From an uncultured Dechloromonas sp. (GTDB taxonomy: Bacteria; Pseudomonadota; Gammaproteobacteria; Burkholderiales; Rhodocyclaceae): a DNA stretch of 15,190 nt. A program made the position numbers and the translations under genes. Location: positions 1-15,190 of the forward strand of contig CAMKYP010000042.1 of assembly GCA_946477505.1 (NCBI GenBank). The letters are read 5' to 3'. The notes below the pieces were generated by a model. It was not told the origin of the DNA and made no database searches. It saw only the letters and a program-made list of their open reading frames with translations. This document shows, piece after piece, positions 1 to 7,256 of this stretch (position 1 is its first letter; every line of letters begins with the position of its first letter).

Positions 1-862
1 TGGTATCCGTCTCACGCATCACCGATTCGAGCCGACGGGCAACGCTGCGCAGGACCATGTCGCCATGGTCGTGACCCAGGCGGTCATTGATGCTCTTGAA
101 CCCATCCAGATCGATGAAAAACCCTGCATGACGCCCCCGATCGCGCCGTGCCAGCGCCAACGCCTGGTTGATGCGGTCGTCGAGCAAGTCGCGGTTGGGT
201 AGCCCGGTCAGGCGATCATGCAACGAACGGTTCAAGTGCAACTGACGCTCCTCCTCGAGTTGCATCTCGCGTAAAAAGAGCTGCCGACGGTGGAACTCGG
301 CCAGGTAGCCGGCTGCCCCGCCGATCAGATTGGCCGAGACCAGGAAAAAATTCTGGCTGAGCAGCACCGCCTCGGGAAAGTCTCGAATTACGCCAAACAG
401 AAGGTTATAGAGAACCAGGACGGCAACATTGATCAACAACGCATGGATAAAGCGGGTACCCAGCAGGTTGTAGGTATAGAACGTTGCCAGCATCATGCCC
501 GGAAAGCAGTAGGCAGCACTCTCGAGCGGCAGACGCCACAGCATGGCGATCAGGCCCAGCGCGGCCGACAGGCCGACCAGCCCGAGCGGCAGCTGGTTGT
601 ACCTTTCAAACCACGGCAGATAGCTCAGGATGAGCACGCCAGCCGGGACAATCAGCGCCAGCACGCGAACCTGCCACACCTCGTCGAGCAGATCCGCCGG
701 AACGAAGAGGTGATCCACGGCACCGTAAAGGAAATAGATGATGGTGCCCAGAACGATCGCCGCCCGACCCTGCAAGCGCAGTCGCGGCAAGATGTGGCGT
801 ACGAAAGCCGTCTCCGTTGCGGAGTCGTGAAATCCGAGCGTCAGCAAGTTCATTCTCGTCAT
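1..862 (-). CDS. Membrane-anchored GGDEF protein (probable diguanylate cyclase), C-terminus outside window
   Basis: Translating the minus strand from the ATG at 862 gives an uninterrupted 287-residue reading frame running off the left edge. Residues about 30-190 are strongly hydrophobic and fit five or six membrane helices. A short charged linker (about 191-214) follows. From residue 215 the sequence is HDRLTGLPNRDLLDDRI, then FFIDLDGFKSINDRLGHDHGD, the hallmark N-terminal half of a GGDEF domain. The GG[D/E]EF active loop and any I-site or EAL domain lie beyond the window, so catalytic competence cannot be judged. If intact it would make cyclic di-GMP from two GTP at the inner membrane. I do not recognise the sensor segment as a named MASE family. 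The start has no strong Shine-Dalgarno; an in-frame ATG nine bases downstream (853) is an alternative. The gene diverges from the DUF599 gene. Confidence 0.88.
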   Translation of the reverse strand, partial: MTRMNLLTLGFHDSATETAFVRHILPRLRLQGRAAIVLGTIIYFLYGAVDHLFVPADLLDEVWQVRVLALIVPAGVLILSYLPWFERYNQLPLGLVGLSAALGLIAMLWRLPLESAAYCFPGMMLATFYTYNLLGTRFIHALLINVAVLVLYNLLFGVIRDFPEAVLLSQNFFLVSANLIGGAAGYLAEFHRRQLFLREMQLEEERQLHLNRSLHDRLTGLPNRDLLDDRINQALALARRDRGRHAGFFIDLDGFKSINDRLGHDHGDMVLRSVARRLESVMRETDT

Positions 863-989
863 TTTCGACGCGCCTAGATCGATCTCTTGTTGGGCGTTCC
901 CATCTTGTTGGCGACGGGATACGAAGGCCAGAATAGCACTGTGAGCAGCCGGAAAAGCGCGGGTTTCCCCAATATCGCAAGCCCGGCCG

Positions 990-1700
990 ATGTGGCAATA
1001 TGCCGGGATGCATGCCTTGCCCCATCTTGCCGCGGTCGACTGGCTGGCGTTGATCGTCTTCTTTACCTGCTGGGCTGGCTATGCCTGGTTTTCCGAACAT
1101 AGTCGCCGGGGGGCGCGCGGACTGATCGGCAGCAGCCAGCAGTACCGCCTGCTCTGGGCCTACCGCATGCTGGAACGCGATGTACGGGTGATGGATTCCA
1201 CGTTGATCGGCAACCTCGTCAATTCGGTATCGTTCTACGCCAACACTACCATCTACATCATCGCTGGCCTGGTCGCGGCCTTGGGCGCGGCCGACAAGCT
1301 ACTCAGCGTCACCGCCGACCTGCCTTTCGGCGGCGCCGGCAACCGCGAGCTGCTCGAGGTCAAGCTGATGCTGCTGCTCGCCAGCTTCGTCTTCGCCTAT
1401 TTCAAGTTCACCTGGTCATTGCGCCAGTTCAACCTGCTCTCCATTCTCGTCGGCGCCGCACCAATCGGCAAAGCAGGCGAAGCCGGCATCGATGCTTATG
1501 CGCGGCGCCTGGCGGGCACCAACAACCTGGCGGGCGACGACTTCAATCGGGGTATCCGCGCCTATTATTTCGGCCTGGCCGCCTCTGGCTGGCTGCTCAG
1601 CCCGCTCGTGCTGGCTACGCTCGCACTGGCGGTGCTCGTCGTGCTCTACCGGCGCGACTACCAATCGGCGACGCTGGCCGTGCTTAGTGCCCCGGACTGA
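990..1700 (+). CDS. DUF599 family integral membrane protein
   Basis: The product is 236 residues. It resembles the DUF599 family (uncharacterised membrane proteins of about 230 residues): an N-terminal helix with DWLALIVFFTCWAGYAWF, a conserved-looking soluble stretch (YRMLERDVRVMDSTLIGNLVNS), a second helix (TTIYIIAGLVAALGAADKLLS), a third (LMLLLASFVFAYFKFTWSLRQ) and a C-terminal helix around residues 195-220. No enzymatic motif is visible and no function is known to me. Neither the ATG at 990 nor the in-frame ATG at 1008 has a clear ribosome site, so the first six residues are uncertain. The gene ends 4 nt before the GTG of rarD, suggesting co-transcription and translational coupling. Assignment to DUF599 is by remembered pattern. 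Confidence 0.82.
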   Translation: MWQYAGMHALPHLAAVDWLALIVFFTCWAGYAWFSEHSRRGARGLIGSSQQYRLLWAYRMLERDVRVMDSTLIGNLVNSVSFYANTTIYIIAGLVAALGAADKLLSVTADLPFGGAGNRELLEVKLMLLLASFVFAYFKFTWSLRQFNLLSILVGAAPIGKAGEAGIDAYARRLAGTNNLAGDDFNRGIRAYYFGLAASGWLLSPLVLATLALAVLVVLYRRDYQSATLAVLSAPD

Positions 1701-1704
1701 CGGC

Positions 1705-2592
1705 GTGCGTACGTCCTTCTCGGCGGCCGGCATCGGCTACGGCTTGCTGGCCTATGGCATCTGGGGATTCTTTCCGCTCTATTTCCGGCAACTGTCGCAC
1801 GTTCCACCGATGGATGTCCTGTCGCATCGCGCCGTCTGGGCCTGCGTCTTCGTCGGCCTGCTACTGACGCTGCGCGGCCGCTGGGCCAATGTTGCCGCCA
1901 TCCTCAAAACGCCGCGGCAGCTGGGCATGCTGGCGCTGGCCGCTCTTCTGGTTGGCAGCAACTGGCTGGTTTTCCTGTGGGCAGTGGCCAACCAGCAGGT
2001 TGTCGCCTCCAGCCTCGGCTACTTTCTGACGCCGCTGGTCAATATCCTCCTTGGCCTGCTGGTACTCAAGGAAAGGCTCAATCGGCTCGAATGGCTCTCG
2101 GTCGCGCTGGCGGTCATCGCTCTCGGCAACGAGGTGGCGACACTGGGCAGCCTGCCCTGGGTATCCCTCTTTCTCGCCGGCACCTTCGGCACCTACGGGC
2201 TGGTCCGCAAGCAGGTACCGGTCGATGCGCTATCCGGCCTGTGGCTGGAAACCCTGTGCATGCTGCCGGTGTGCGGCCTCTACGCACTCTGGATGGCGCA
2301 AGCCGGCCATCTCGTCTTTACCGTCGATTCCGCGTCCACCGCCGGCTGGCTCGTCGGCGCCGGGATGCTCACCGCCCTGCCCCTGATGGCCTTCGCCGCC
2401 GCCACGCAGCGTCTCGACCTGGCCACCGTCGGCATGCTGATGTACATCAACCCGACCATGCAATTCCTGACGGCCATCTACCTGTTCGACGAGCCTCTGC
2501 AGACAACCCGCCTGATCAGCTTCGGCCTGATCTGGGCCGGCCTGCTCGTCTTCAGCTGGAGCACCTGGCGGAAATACCGGGCGACCGCCTGA
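1705..2592 (+). CDS. rarD: EamA family transporter, RarD type
   Basis: The product is 295 residues, the usual RarD length (about 296), with ten predicted membrane helices and two EamA repeats. The N-terminus (GIGYGLLAYGIWGFFPLYF, then HVPPMDVLSHRAVWA) matches the RarD pattern. Other RarD-like stretches are NWLVFLWAVANQQVVASSLGYF and, near the C-terminus, MYINPTMQFLTAIYLFDEPL. RarD proteins are drug/metabolite-superfamily permeases of the inner membrane with poorly defined substrates; chloramphenicol resistance was the original phenotype. I chose the GTG at 1705 because the open frame upstream runs inside the DUF599 gene and does not look like transporter sequence; an in-frame GTG at 1687 is possible. 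The stop TGA shares one base with the next gene's ATG (TGATG), indicating coupled translation. Confidence 0.9.
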   Translation: MRTSFSAAGIGYGLLAYGIWGFFPLYFRQLSHVPPMDVLSHRAVWACVFVGLLLTLRGRWANVAAILKTPRQLGMLALAALLVGSNWLVFLWAVANQQVVASSLGYFLTPLVNILLGLLVLKERLNRLEWLSVALAVIALGNEVATLGSLPWVSLFLAGTFGTYGLVRKQVPVDALSGLWLETLCMLPVCGLYALWMAQAGHLVFTVDSASTAGWLVGAGMLTALPLMAFAAATQRLDLATVGMLMYINPTMQFLTAIYLFDEPLQTTRLISFGLIWAGLLVFSWSTWRKYRATA

Positions 2593-3935
2593 TGTCGCGT
2601 GCCCTCCTGTACACCATCGTTTTCATCGAGGGCTTTTGCTCGCTCGGCGCCGAAGTCATCGCGCTGCGCCGCCTGGTGCCGCACGTCGGCAGTTCCATCG
2701 TTGTCACCGCGCCGACCATCGGTTTCTTCCTGCTCGCCCTCGCGCTCGGCTACGCTGCCGGCGCCAAGGTTGCCGCCGACTACCGCCGCATCGTCGCCCG
2801 CAATTTCCTGATCTCGGCCCTGCTGGCCGGCGTGGGCTTGGCCGGTGTCAGCGTCGACGGGATGTTCGCCCATCTGCAACCGACCTGGTTTGCTTACCTC
2901 TGCTTCGTCGCTGTCGTCCTCTGCCCTCTGGCCTGGCTGCTCGGCCAGACCGTGCCCATCCTGACCAACCTGATGCAGACCCAGCGCAGCGGCGAAGCCA
3001 GCGGCATGGCCCTCTATTGGTCGACGCTGGGCTCCTTTCTCGGCTCGCTGTCGCTATCCCTGATCGTCATGCAATGGCTGGGGGTTTCGGCGGCGATCCT
3101 GGCCTGCAGCAGCGGCCTGATCGTCGGCGTCCTGCTTCTCTCCGGCCGGCAACCCGGCATGGTGGCCCTGTCACTGGCCACGCTCGTCACGGCCGCTACG
3201 CTGAACACCCGACAAACGCCCACGGCCGACACCGCCTACGCCGAATACGTAATCACCGACGTTGAACTCGAAGGACAGCGGAATGCACGCGCCTTCATGG
3301 TCAACAAATCCCTTGCCTCGCTGCTCGACGACAGCGAACCGCCGCATTACACGCGCTATATCCAGCATCTGCGCAAGATCCTGCTCGACGATCTCGGCTA
3401 CCGGGAGCGGAATATCCTGGTCCTGGGTGCCGGCGGCTTTACGCTGTCACACCGTGAACCGTCCAATCACTACACCTATGTCGATATCGATCCGAAAATC
3501 CGCGACATCGCCGAACGGCACTTCCTGCATGGCACAGCACGCGGTGAATTCATCGCCGACGACGCCCGGCGCTTCGTAGCCACTACCGAACGCCGTTTCG
3601 ATGCTGTCGTCGTCGATGTCTATAGTTCGCATACCTCGATCCCCAGCCACCTGATCACCCTTGAGTTCTGGGCCAGCGCCCGCAAGGTGCTGAAACCCGA
3701 TGGCGTTCTTCTCGCCAACCTGATTCTCGATGGCAAGCTGGAAACCCCCTACGCCCGCAGCCTGCTGCACACGATAGAGCGCGTATTCGGGCGTTGTGCC
3801 GTAGACGTGCTGCACAAGGGAAAGCCGCTGGCCAACGTCGAAGTAGCCTGCTTCGCCAGCAGCCAGCCCGGCGACCAGGGCGTCTATAGCGACGAAATAA
3901 ACCGGGCCGATGTGGATCGTGCGCGTGCGCGCTAA
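2592..3935 (+). CDS. Membrane-fused spermidine synthase-like protein
   Basis: The product is 447 residues. Residues 1 to about 205 contain six or seven hydrophobic helices, starting with LLYTIVFIEGFCSLGAEVIALRRLVP, typical of membrane-anchored SpeE homologues. The C-terminal half is a Rossmann aminopropyltransferase/methyltransferase-like domain: ILVLGAGGF at 275-283 (nucleotide loop), YVDID at 296-300 (acidic ribose-binding position), DDAR at 323-326, and VVVDVYSS around 339-346 with D342 at the place of the catalytic Asp. The usual DP-x-GP signature after that Asp is absent (SSHTSIPSHL instead), so transfer of an aminopropyl group to putrescine is not assured; a different nucleophile or a methyl donor is possible. 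No speD (decarboxylase) gene is nearby. The ATG overlaps the rarD stop by one base. The stop overlaps that of the convergent transporter gene by 4 nt, with no intrinsic terminator visible. Confidence 0.85.
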   Translation: MSRALLYTIVFIEGFCSLGAEVIALRRLVPHVGSSIVVTAPTIGFFLLALALGYAAGAKVAADYRRIVARNFLISALLAGVGLAGVSVDGMFAHLQPTWFAYLCFVAVVLCPLAWLLGQTVPILTNLMQTQRSGEASGMALYWSTLGSFLGSLSLSLIVMQWLGVSAAILACSSGLIVGVLLLSGRQPGMVALSLATLVTAATLNTRQTPTADTAYAEYVITDVELEGQRNARAFMVNKSLASLLDDSEPPHYTRYIQHLRKILLDDLGYRERNILVLGAGGFTLSHREPSNHYTYVDIDPKIRDIAERHFLHGTARGEFIADDARRFVATTERRFDAVVVDVYSSHTSIPSHLITLEFWASARKVLKPDGVLLANLILDGKLETPYARSLLHTIERVFGRCAVDVLHKGKPLANVEVACFASSQPGDQGVYSDEINRADVDRARAR

Positions 3936-4813
3936 GCCACCACGACTGCCTGACGGCGCCTGAAGCCCAACAGCGCGTTCGCGGCCAGCGCCGCAAGAAC
4001 CAGCAGGCCACCACTCAGGACCTGCGACGAGGGCGTTTCTCCGCCCCACAACCAGGCCCAGGTAACGCCGAAAACGACCTCCAGAAGCCCGAGCAGGGCA
4101 ATCTCGGCGGCCGGCAGTTCGCGGCTCAAGCGCACGACCAGCAGGCAGGGCAAGGCCAGCTGCACCACCCCGAGCAAAGCCAGCAAACCGACATCGTGCA
4201 GCGAGGCCTGCATAGGCCAGGCCAGTGGCAAGCTGGTCAGCGCCGACAAAAACGCCCCGACGAGCACCGCCGGCATCATGTCGACACGCTGCCGCAGCCC
4301 CGCCCCCTGCAGCAAGGTCCAGTTAGCGGCACCGGCCAGTGCCACGCAGCCCGCCACCAAAACGCCGGCCAGCGAGAATCCAGGCCGGGCCTCGCCGGTA
4401 AACATCCACGCCACCCCGAAACCGGCCACGACAATCGCCAGCCACGTCGCCCCAGGCAGGGCATACCCCAGGAAGATACGGGAGAACACGGCCGTCACCA
4501 ACGGCCCCAAAGCCATCATCACCAGCACATTGGCGACACTGGTCAGGGTCAATGCCAGCATGAAGGCCGTAAACATCACGGCCCAGCACATGCCGGACAT
4601 CCACAACCAGCGATCGCTCTGGCGCAAGGCATTCCAGAGGCCGGCGCCCTTGGCGGCAAGCAGACCGAGCAACAGACAGAGGGCCGTGGAAAAACTTCGC
4701 CAGAAGGTGACCTCGAAACCACGCGCCGCTTCGAGATGGCGTGTGACAACGCCGGCGATGCTCCAGAGGAGCGTCACCACCACCATCAGCAGCATTGCCC
4801 GACGGTGCGTCAC
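3932..4813 (-). CDS. EamA/DMT family transporter
   Basis: The product is 293 residues with about ten hydrophobic helices arranged as two EamA repeats. The first begins MLLMVVVTLLWSIAGVVTRH; the second runs from about GFSLAGVLVAGCVALAGAAN. The helix with VANVLVMMALGPLVTAVFSR and the C-terminal LLGLLEVVFGVTWAWLWGGE are typical of drug/metabolite transporters, inner-membrane exporters of amino acids or metabolites. The substrate cannot be deduced. It is not a close copy of the RarD protein nearby. The start is GTG at 4813, three bases after the rlmB stop, so it is probably read from the rlmB message by translational coupling; an in-frame ATG at 4795 is a weaker alternative. Its stop overlaps that of the convergent SpeE-like gene. 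Confidence 0.88.
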   Translation of the reverse strand: MTHRRAMLLMVVVTLLWSIAGVVTRHLEAARGFEVTFWRSFSTALCLLLGLLAAKGAGLWNALRQSDRWLWMSGMCWAVMFTAFMLALTLTSVANVLVMMALGPLVTAVFSRIFLGYALPGATWLAIVVAGFGVAWMFTGEARPGFSLAGVLVAGCVALAGAANWTLLQGAGLRQRVDMMPAVLVGAFLSALTSLPLAWPMQASLHDVGLLALLGVVQLALPCLLVVRLSRELPAAEIALLGLLEVVFGVTWAWLWGGETPSSQVLSGGLLVLAALAANALLGFRRRQAVVVA

Positions 4814-4816
4814 CGC

Positions 4817-5548
4817 TCAGGAGAGGCGGCGTCTGGCCTCGAACAGGCAAACCCCGGCCGCCACCGACACATTGAGACTCTCGACACTGCCATGCATGGG
4901 AATCTTGACCAACTGGTCGCAATTTTCGCGGGTCAGACGGCGCATGCCCTCGCCCTCGGCGCCCATCACCCAGGCGGTCGCCTTGGGCCATTCGGCCGCG
5001 TAAAGATCGTGCTCCGCCTCGCCGGCCGCACCGACGACCCAGATGTCGCGTTCCTGCAGTTCGCGCAGCGTGCGCGCCAGGTTGGTAACCATCACGTAGG
5101 GAACCGTTTCGGCGGCCCCGCAGGCCGTCTTGGCCGCCACATCGGTCAGGCCGACCGCCCGATCCTTGGGCGCGATGACGGCATGGACGCCAGCGGCGTC
5201 GGCCACACGCAGGCAAGCGCCAAGATTGCGCGGGTCGGTAATGCCATCGAGGACGAGCAGGAAAGCCGGCTCATCCAGCGTATCGAGCACGTCGTCGAGG
5301 TGGGCCACCTTGCGCCCCCCCTCGATGCGCGCCACCACGCCCTGGTGCTTGCCATCAGGCGCCATGCCGTCAAGCCGCTTGCCGTCGGTCGCGATGACAC
5401 GAATACCCTGCAGCTCGGCATGCTGGAGGAGATCGCGAGCGCGCGCATCCTGGCGCGTCGCATCGACCATGATTTCCTTGATCGAGCCCGGGTCGTGGCG
5501 AAGTTTGGAGATAACGGCGTGAAAACCGTAGATCAGGCGGGAAGTCAT
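4817..5548 (-). CDS. rlmB: 23S rRNA (guanosine-2251-2'-O)-methyltransferase RlmB
   Basis: The product is 243 residues, the same length as E. coli RlmB. An N-terminal substrate-binding domain (about 3-80, starting SRLIYGFHAVISKL) is followed by a SPOUT (SpoU) methyltransferase domain with all three motifs: DGITDPRNLGACLRVADAAG (about 100-120; the N and R are the catalytic region), WVMGAEGEGMRRL (about 193-205), and IPMHGSVESLNVSVAAGV (about 216-233), which forms the knot and binds S-adenosylmethionine. It methylates the ribose of G2251 in the peptidyl-transferase P loop of 23S rRNA. The ATG at 5548 was preferred to an upstream TTG at 5560 because it matches family length and has GAAAG about 7 nt upstream. 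A weak minus-strand promoter (TTCGGA at 5599-5604, 17 nt, TAGAAT at 5576-5581) could serve it. It is separated here from rnr, its usual partner. Confidence 0.95.
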   Translation of the reverse strand: MTSRLIYGFHAVISKLRHDPGSIKEIMVDATRQDARARDLLQHAELQGIRVIATDGKRLDGMAPDGKHQGVVARIEGGRKVAHLDDVLDTLDEPAFLLVLDGITDPRNLGACLRVADAAGVHAVIAPKDRAVGLTDVAAKTACGAAETVPYVMVTNLARTLRELQERDIWVVGAAGEAEHDLYAAEWPKATAWVMGAEGEGMRRLTRENCDQLVKIPMHGSVESLNVSVAAGVCLFEARRRLS

Positions 5549-5622
5549 GGCTGCTTTCAAAATTCGGGATGGCGGATTCTACCGCGCCCGGGACACGCTC
5601 CGAAAATCTCGAGCGCCGACGG

Positions 5623-6192
5623 TCAGCAGTCGGGCGAGTCGAACTGCGGTTCGTAGCGAGCGACCCAGCGCAACAGCAACATGTCGTGCAGAGCGATGTG
5701 ATTGGTTACCCAACGCGCAAGCAAGGTATCGAGCTCACGAATCCGGCTCACCACGTGCCGAGTATCGAGTTCCGAAACGATCTGCTGCACCTTGGCTGCG
5801 ATTTCCGCATGGTCCTCGATATGCGCCTCGCAGACCGCCCGATCAATCACCAACAGCATGGAATTCCGGATGATCTCCTCTTCGTTCCTGAAATGGTCCA
5901 GGATAAAGGCGAACACATCCCCCAGCAGGGCAACCAGATTGTTTTCGCAACTTGCCTGCTGCCGTTGACCGCAGGAACTACAGTCCTCGAAATCGGTCAC
6001 ACTCTTGCAGACACGTTGCAGATTCGCGATAGCATCGATCAGAAAGCGGTGCTCCCTGTCGATCAGCCGGTGACCGGTGACCAACTGAGGGGGTAAAACG
6101 CCCGCCTTGCGCCAGTAAGCAATGATGTCGGGAAGCTCATCAACGGTCACCCCTTCCAACAATGGGACTGGAGCCGTTCGTTGCTTCGTCAT
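5623..6192 (-). CDS. Hemerythrin-domain protein with cysteine-bearing insert
   Basis: The product is 189 residues. All seven di-iron ligands of bacterial hemerythrins can be placed: H48 (LIDREH), H100 and E104 (HFRNEE), H124 and H128 (HIEDH), H165 and D170 (HIALHD). The spacings after the first helix match known bacteriohemerythrins, so an O2-binding di-iron centre in a four-helix bundle is expected. Two things are unusual. There is an extension of roughly 25 residues before helix A. The A-B segment is about 16 residues longer than in the Methylococcus protein and carries C71-x2-C74 and C82 next to C62; C121 and a C-terminal C189 add further thiols. No signal peptide or membrane helix is seen, so it is cytoplasmic. 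The ATG at 6192 was chosen for its strong ribosome site GAGAGGG (6199-6205). Likely roles are oxygen, NO or redox sensing or O2 delivery; the specific role is unknown. Confidence 0.9.
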   Translation of the reverse strand: MTKQRTAPVPLLEGVTVDELPDIIAYWRKAGVLPPQLVTGHRLIDREHRFLIDAIANLQRVCKSVTDFEDCSSCGQRQQASCENNLVALLGDVFAFILDHFRNEEEIIRNSMLLVIDRAVCEAHIEDHAEIAAKVQQIVSELDTRHVVSRIRELDTLLARWVTNHIALHDMLLLRWVARYEPQFDSPDC

Positions 6193-6215
6193 TGCAAACC
6201 CTCTCAGTTTAAACA

Positions 6216-6251
6216 TTACATTTTATGCATAATTACAACGTTGAAATGTAA
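6216..6251. repeat. 8-bp inverted repeat, operator-like, in divergent intergenic region
   Basis: TTACATTT at 6216-6223 and its exact complement AAATGTAA at 6244-6251 are centred 28 bp apart, close to three helical turns. Between them lie two short palindromes, ATGCAT (6225-6230) and CAACGTTG (6237-6244). The whole stretch is far more AT-rich than the flanking genes. It lies upstream of the hemerythrin start and overlaps the candidate -10 of that gene, so a repressor or looping activator site is plausible. It does not match the FNR (TTGAT-N4-ATCAA) consensus. The binding protein is unknown. Confidence 0.4.
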
Positions 6252-6262
6252 AAAAATGTCAA
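6232..6262 (-). promoter_or_regulatory. Candidate sigma-70 promoter of the hemerythrin gene
   Basis: On the minus strand a perfect TTGACA (plus 6257-6262) is followed after 19 nt by TGTAAT (plus 6232-6237, 5 of 6 matches). Alternative, weaker -10 hexamers exist at 17-18 nt spacing. It lies 40-70 bp upstream of the start codon and overlaps the inverted repeat. The 19-nt spacing is longer than optimal, which would fit a regulated promoter. No start-site data exist here. Confidence 0.4.
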
Positions 6263-6375
6263 TTAAAGAACTATTTTGAACGACGGCCTCCTGACGCAGC
6301 AGGCAGTTACAGGCGGAAACTCAGGTTTTGGGCGATACTGCCGATAATGATCCATCGGCAGGGACAGGAGATCAG

Positions 6376-7242
6376 GTGCTTCCGGAACACCAGAAACGCT
6401 GGGCAGTGGATCAGTGGGCTGCGTACTTGAGCAACCGCGAATTGCCGTGCATGCCGCGCTCCAAAGCACGCCTGCTCGATTTGGAAGCTGCGCAGGGCGA
6501 AAAACTGGCAGCACGCGACCTGGCCGACATTGCCGCCGCCGACCCCTTCCTTTGCCTTAAACTCTTGCGTGAAGCCGAAGCTCATCGCGTGCAACGCCTC
6601 GGGCACGACACCACGACGCCACTCGCCGCCGTCATGCAGCTGGGAACTGACACTTTCCACAAACTGTTGCTGAATTGTCCGGAAACCGACGAATCGGTAT
6701 CCGGACTGGCCGAATGCGAAGCACGCTCCCACATCGCCAGCCTTCTCGCCCTACGCTGGGGAACGGCGCGTGCCGACATCTCTCCCGACGAAATTGCAAT
6801 GGCTGCCCTGTTGTCCGAAATTGGCGAACTACTGCTCTGGTCATTTGCTCCCGATGTTCCGAAAAACGCCCTGGCCGCACTTCATTCCGGGCAATCGCCA
6901 CGCTCCATTCAGGCCCAGGTCGACACCTGCGGTTTCCGTTTCAAGGACCTAACCTTGAAATGTGCCACGATCTGGCATCTGCCATCCCTGCTGACCCAGT
7001 TGATTCGCGGTATCGACAACACCCGATCCAATCTGTCGCGGTTGTGCGTCGACACCGCCAGGCACATTCTGACCGAAGGCAGTCACAGTCCGGCGCTCCC
7101 CTCGGATATCGCCGAAGCCAAACACCTCATCCCCGGCGCCACGCTCGAATGGCTGGCAGAACAGTTGCCAGGCATCGACGAAGCGCAAATAAGCCCCATC
7201 GTCGCCAAGGCAGCGGACCTGCTTGATCCGACCCACCATTGA
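6376..7242 (+). CDS. HDOD domain-containing protein
   Basis: The product is 288 residues from the GTG at 6376, chosen because AGGAG (6366-6370) stands 5 nt upstream; the open frame reaches back to a TTG at 6328 but that has no ribosome site. Residues about 20-210 fit an HDOD domain, an HD-GYP-related fold that lacks the catalytic HD residues: LPCMPRSKARLLDLEAAQ, then LADIAAADPFLCLKLLREAE, then PLAAVMQLGTDTFHKLLLNC, and MAALLSEIGELLLWSFAP further on. HDOD proteins are non-enzymatic signalling or scaffold modules linked to c-di-GMP, chemotaxis and stress. There is no CheY, GGDEF or EAL partner in the same polypeptide. The gene diverges from the hemerythrin gene and converges on rnr with only 14 nt between stops. 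HDOD identification is confident; the role is unknown. Confidence 0.85.
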   Translation: MLPEHQKRWAVDQWAAYLSNRELPCMPRSKARLLDLEAAQGEKLAARDLADIAAADPFLCLKLLREAEAHRVQRLGHDTTTPLAAVMQLGTDTFHKLLLNCPETDESVSGLAECEARSHIASLLALRWGTARADISPDEIAMAALLSEIGELLLWSFAPDVPKNALAALHSGQSPRSIQAQVDTCGFRFKDLTLKCATIWHLPSLLTQLIRGIDNTRSNLSRLCVDTARHILTEGSHSPALPSDIAEAKHLIPGATLEWLAEQLPGIDEAQISPIVAKAADLLDPTHH

Positions 7243-7256
7243 CGGCGATCAGGCAG

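Noticed and set aside
290..877. 195-residue plus-strand open frame
   Set aside because: Antisense to the GGDEF protein, whose domain motifs are unmistakable on the minus strand; Gln/Arg/His-rich shadow composition.
4196..5656. 486-residue plus-strand open frame
   Set aside because: Antisense to rlmB and the EamA transporter gene; low-complexity His/Arg/Gln-rich composition typical of a shadow frame in GC-rich DNA.
6241..6262. FNR/ANR box upstream of the hemerythrin gene (TTGA...TCAA)
   Set aside because: The outer TTGA and TCAA are 14 bp apart, and neither the spacing nor the inner bases fit TTGAT-N4-ATCAA.
6328..6375. Longer HDOD protein starting at the TTG at 6328
   Set aside because: No ribosome site at the TTG, whereas the GTG at 6376 is preceded by AGGAG at the right spacing and the domain begins only after it.
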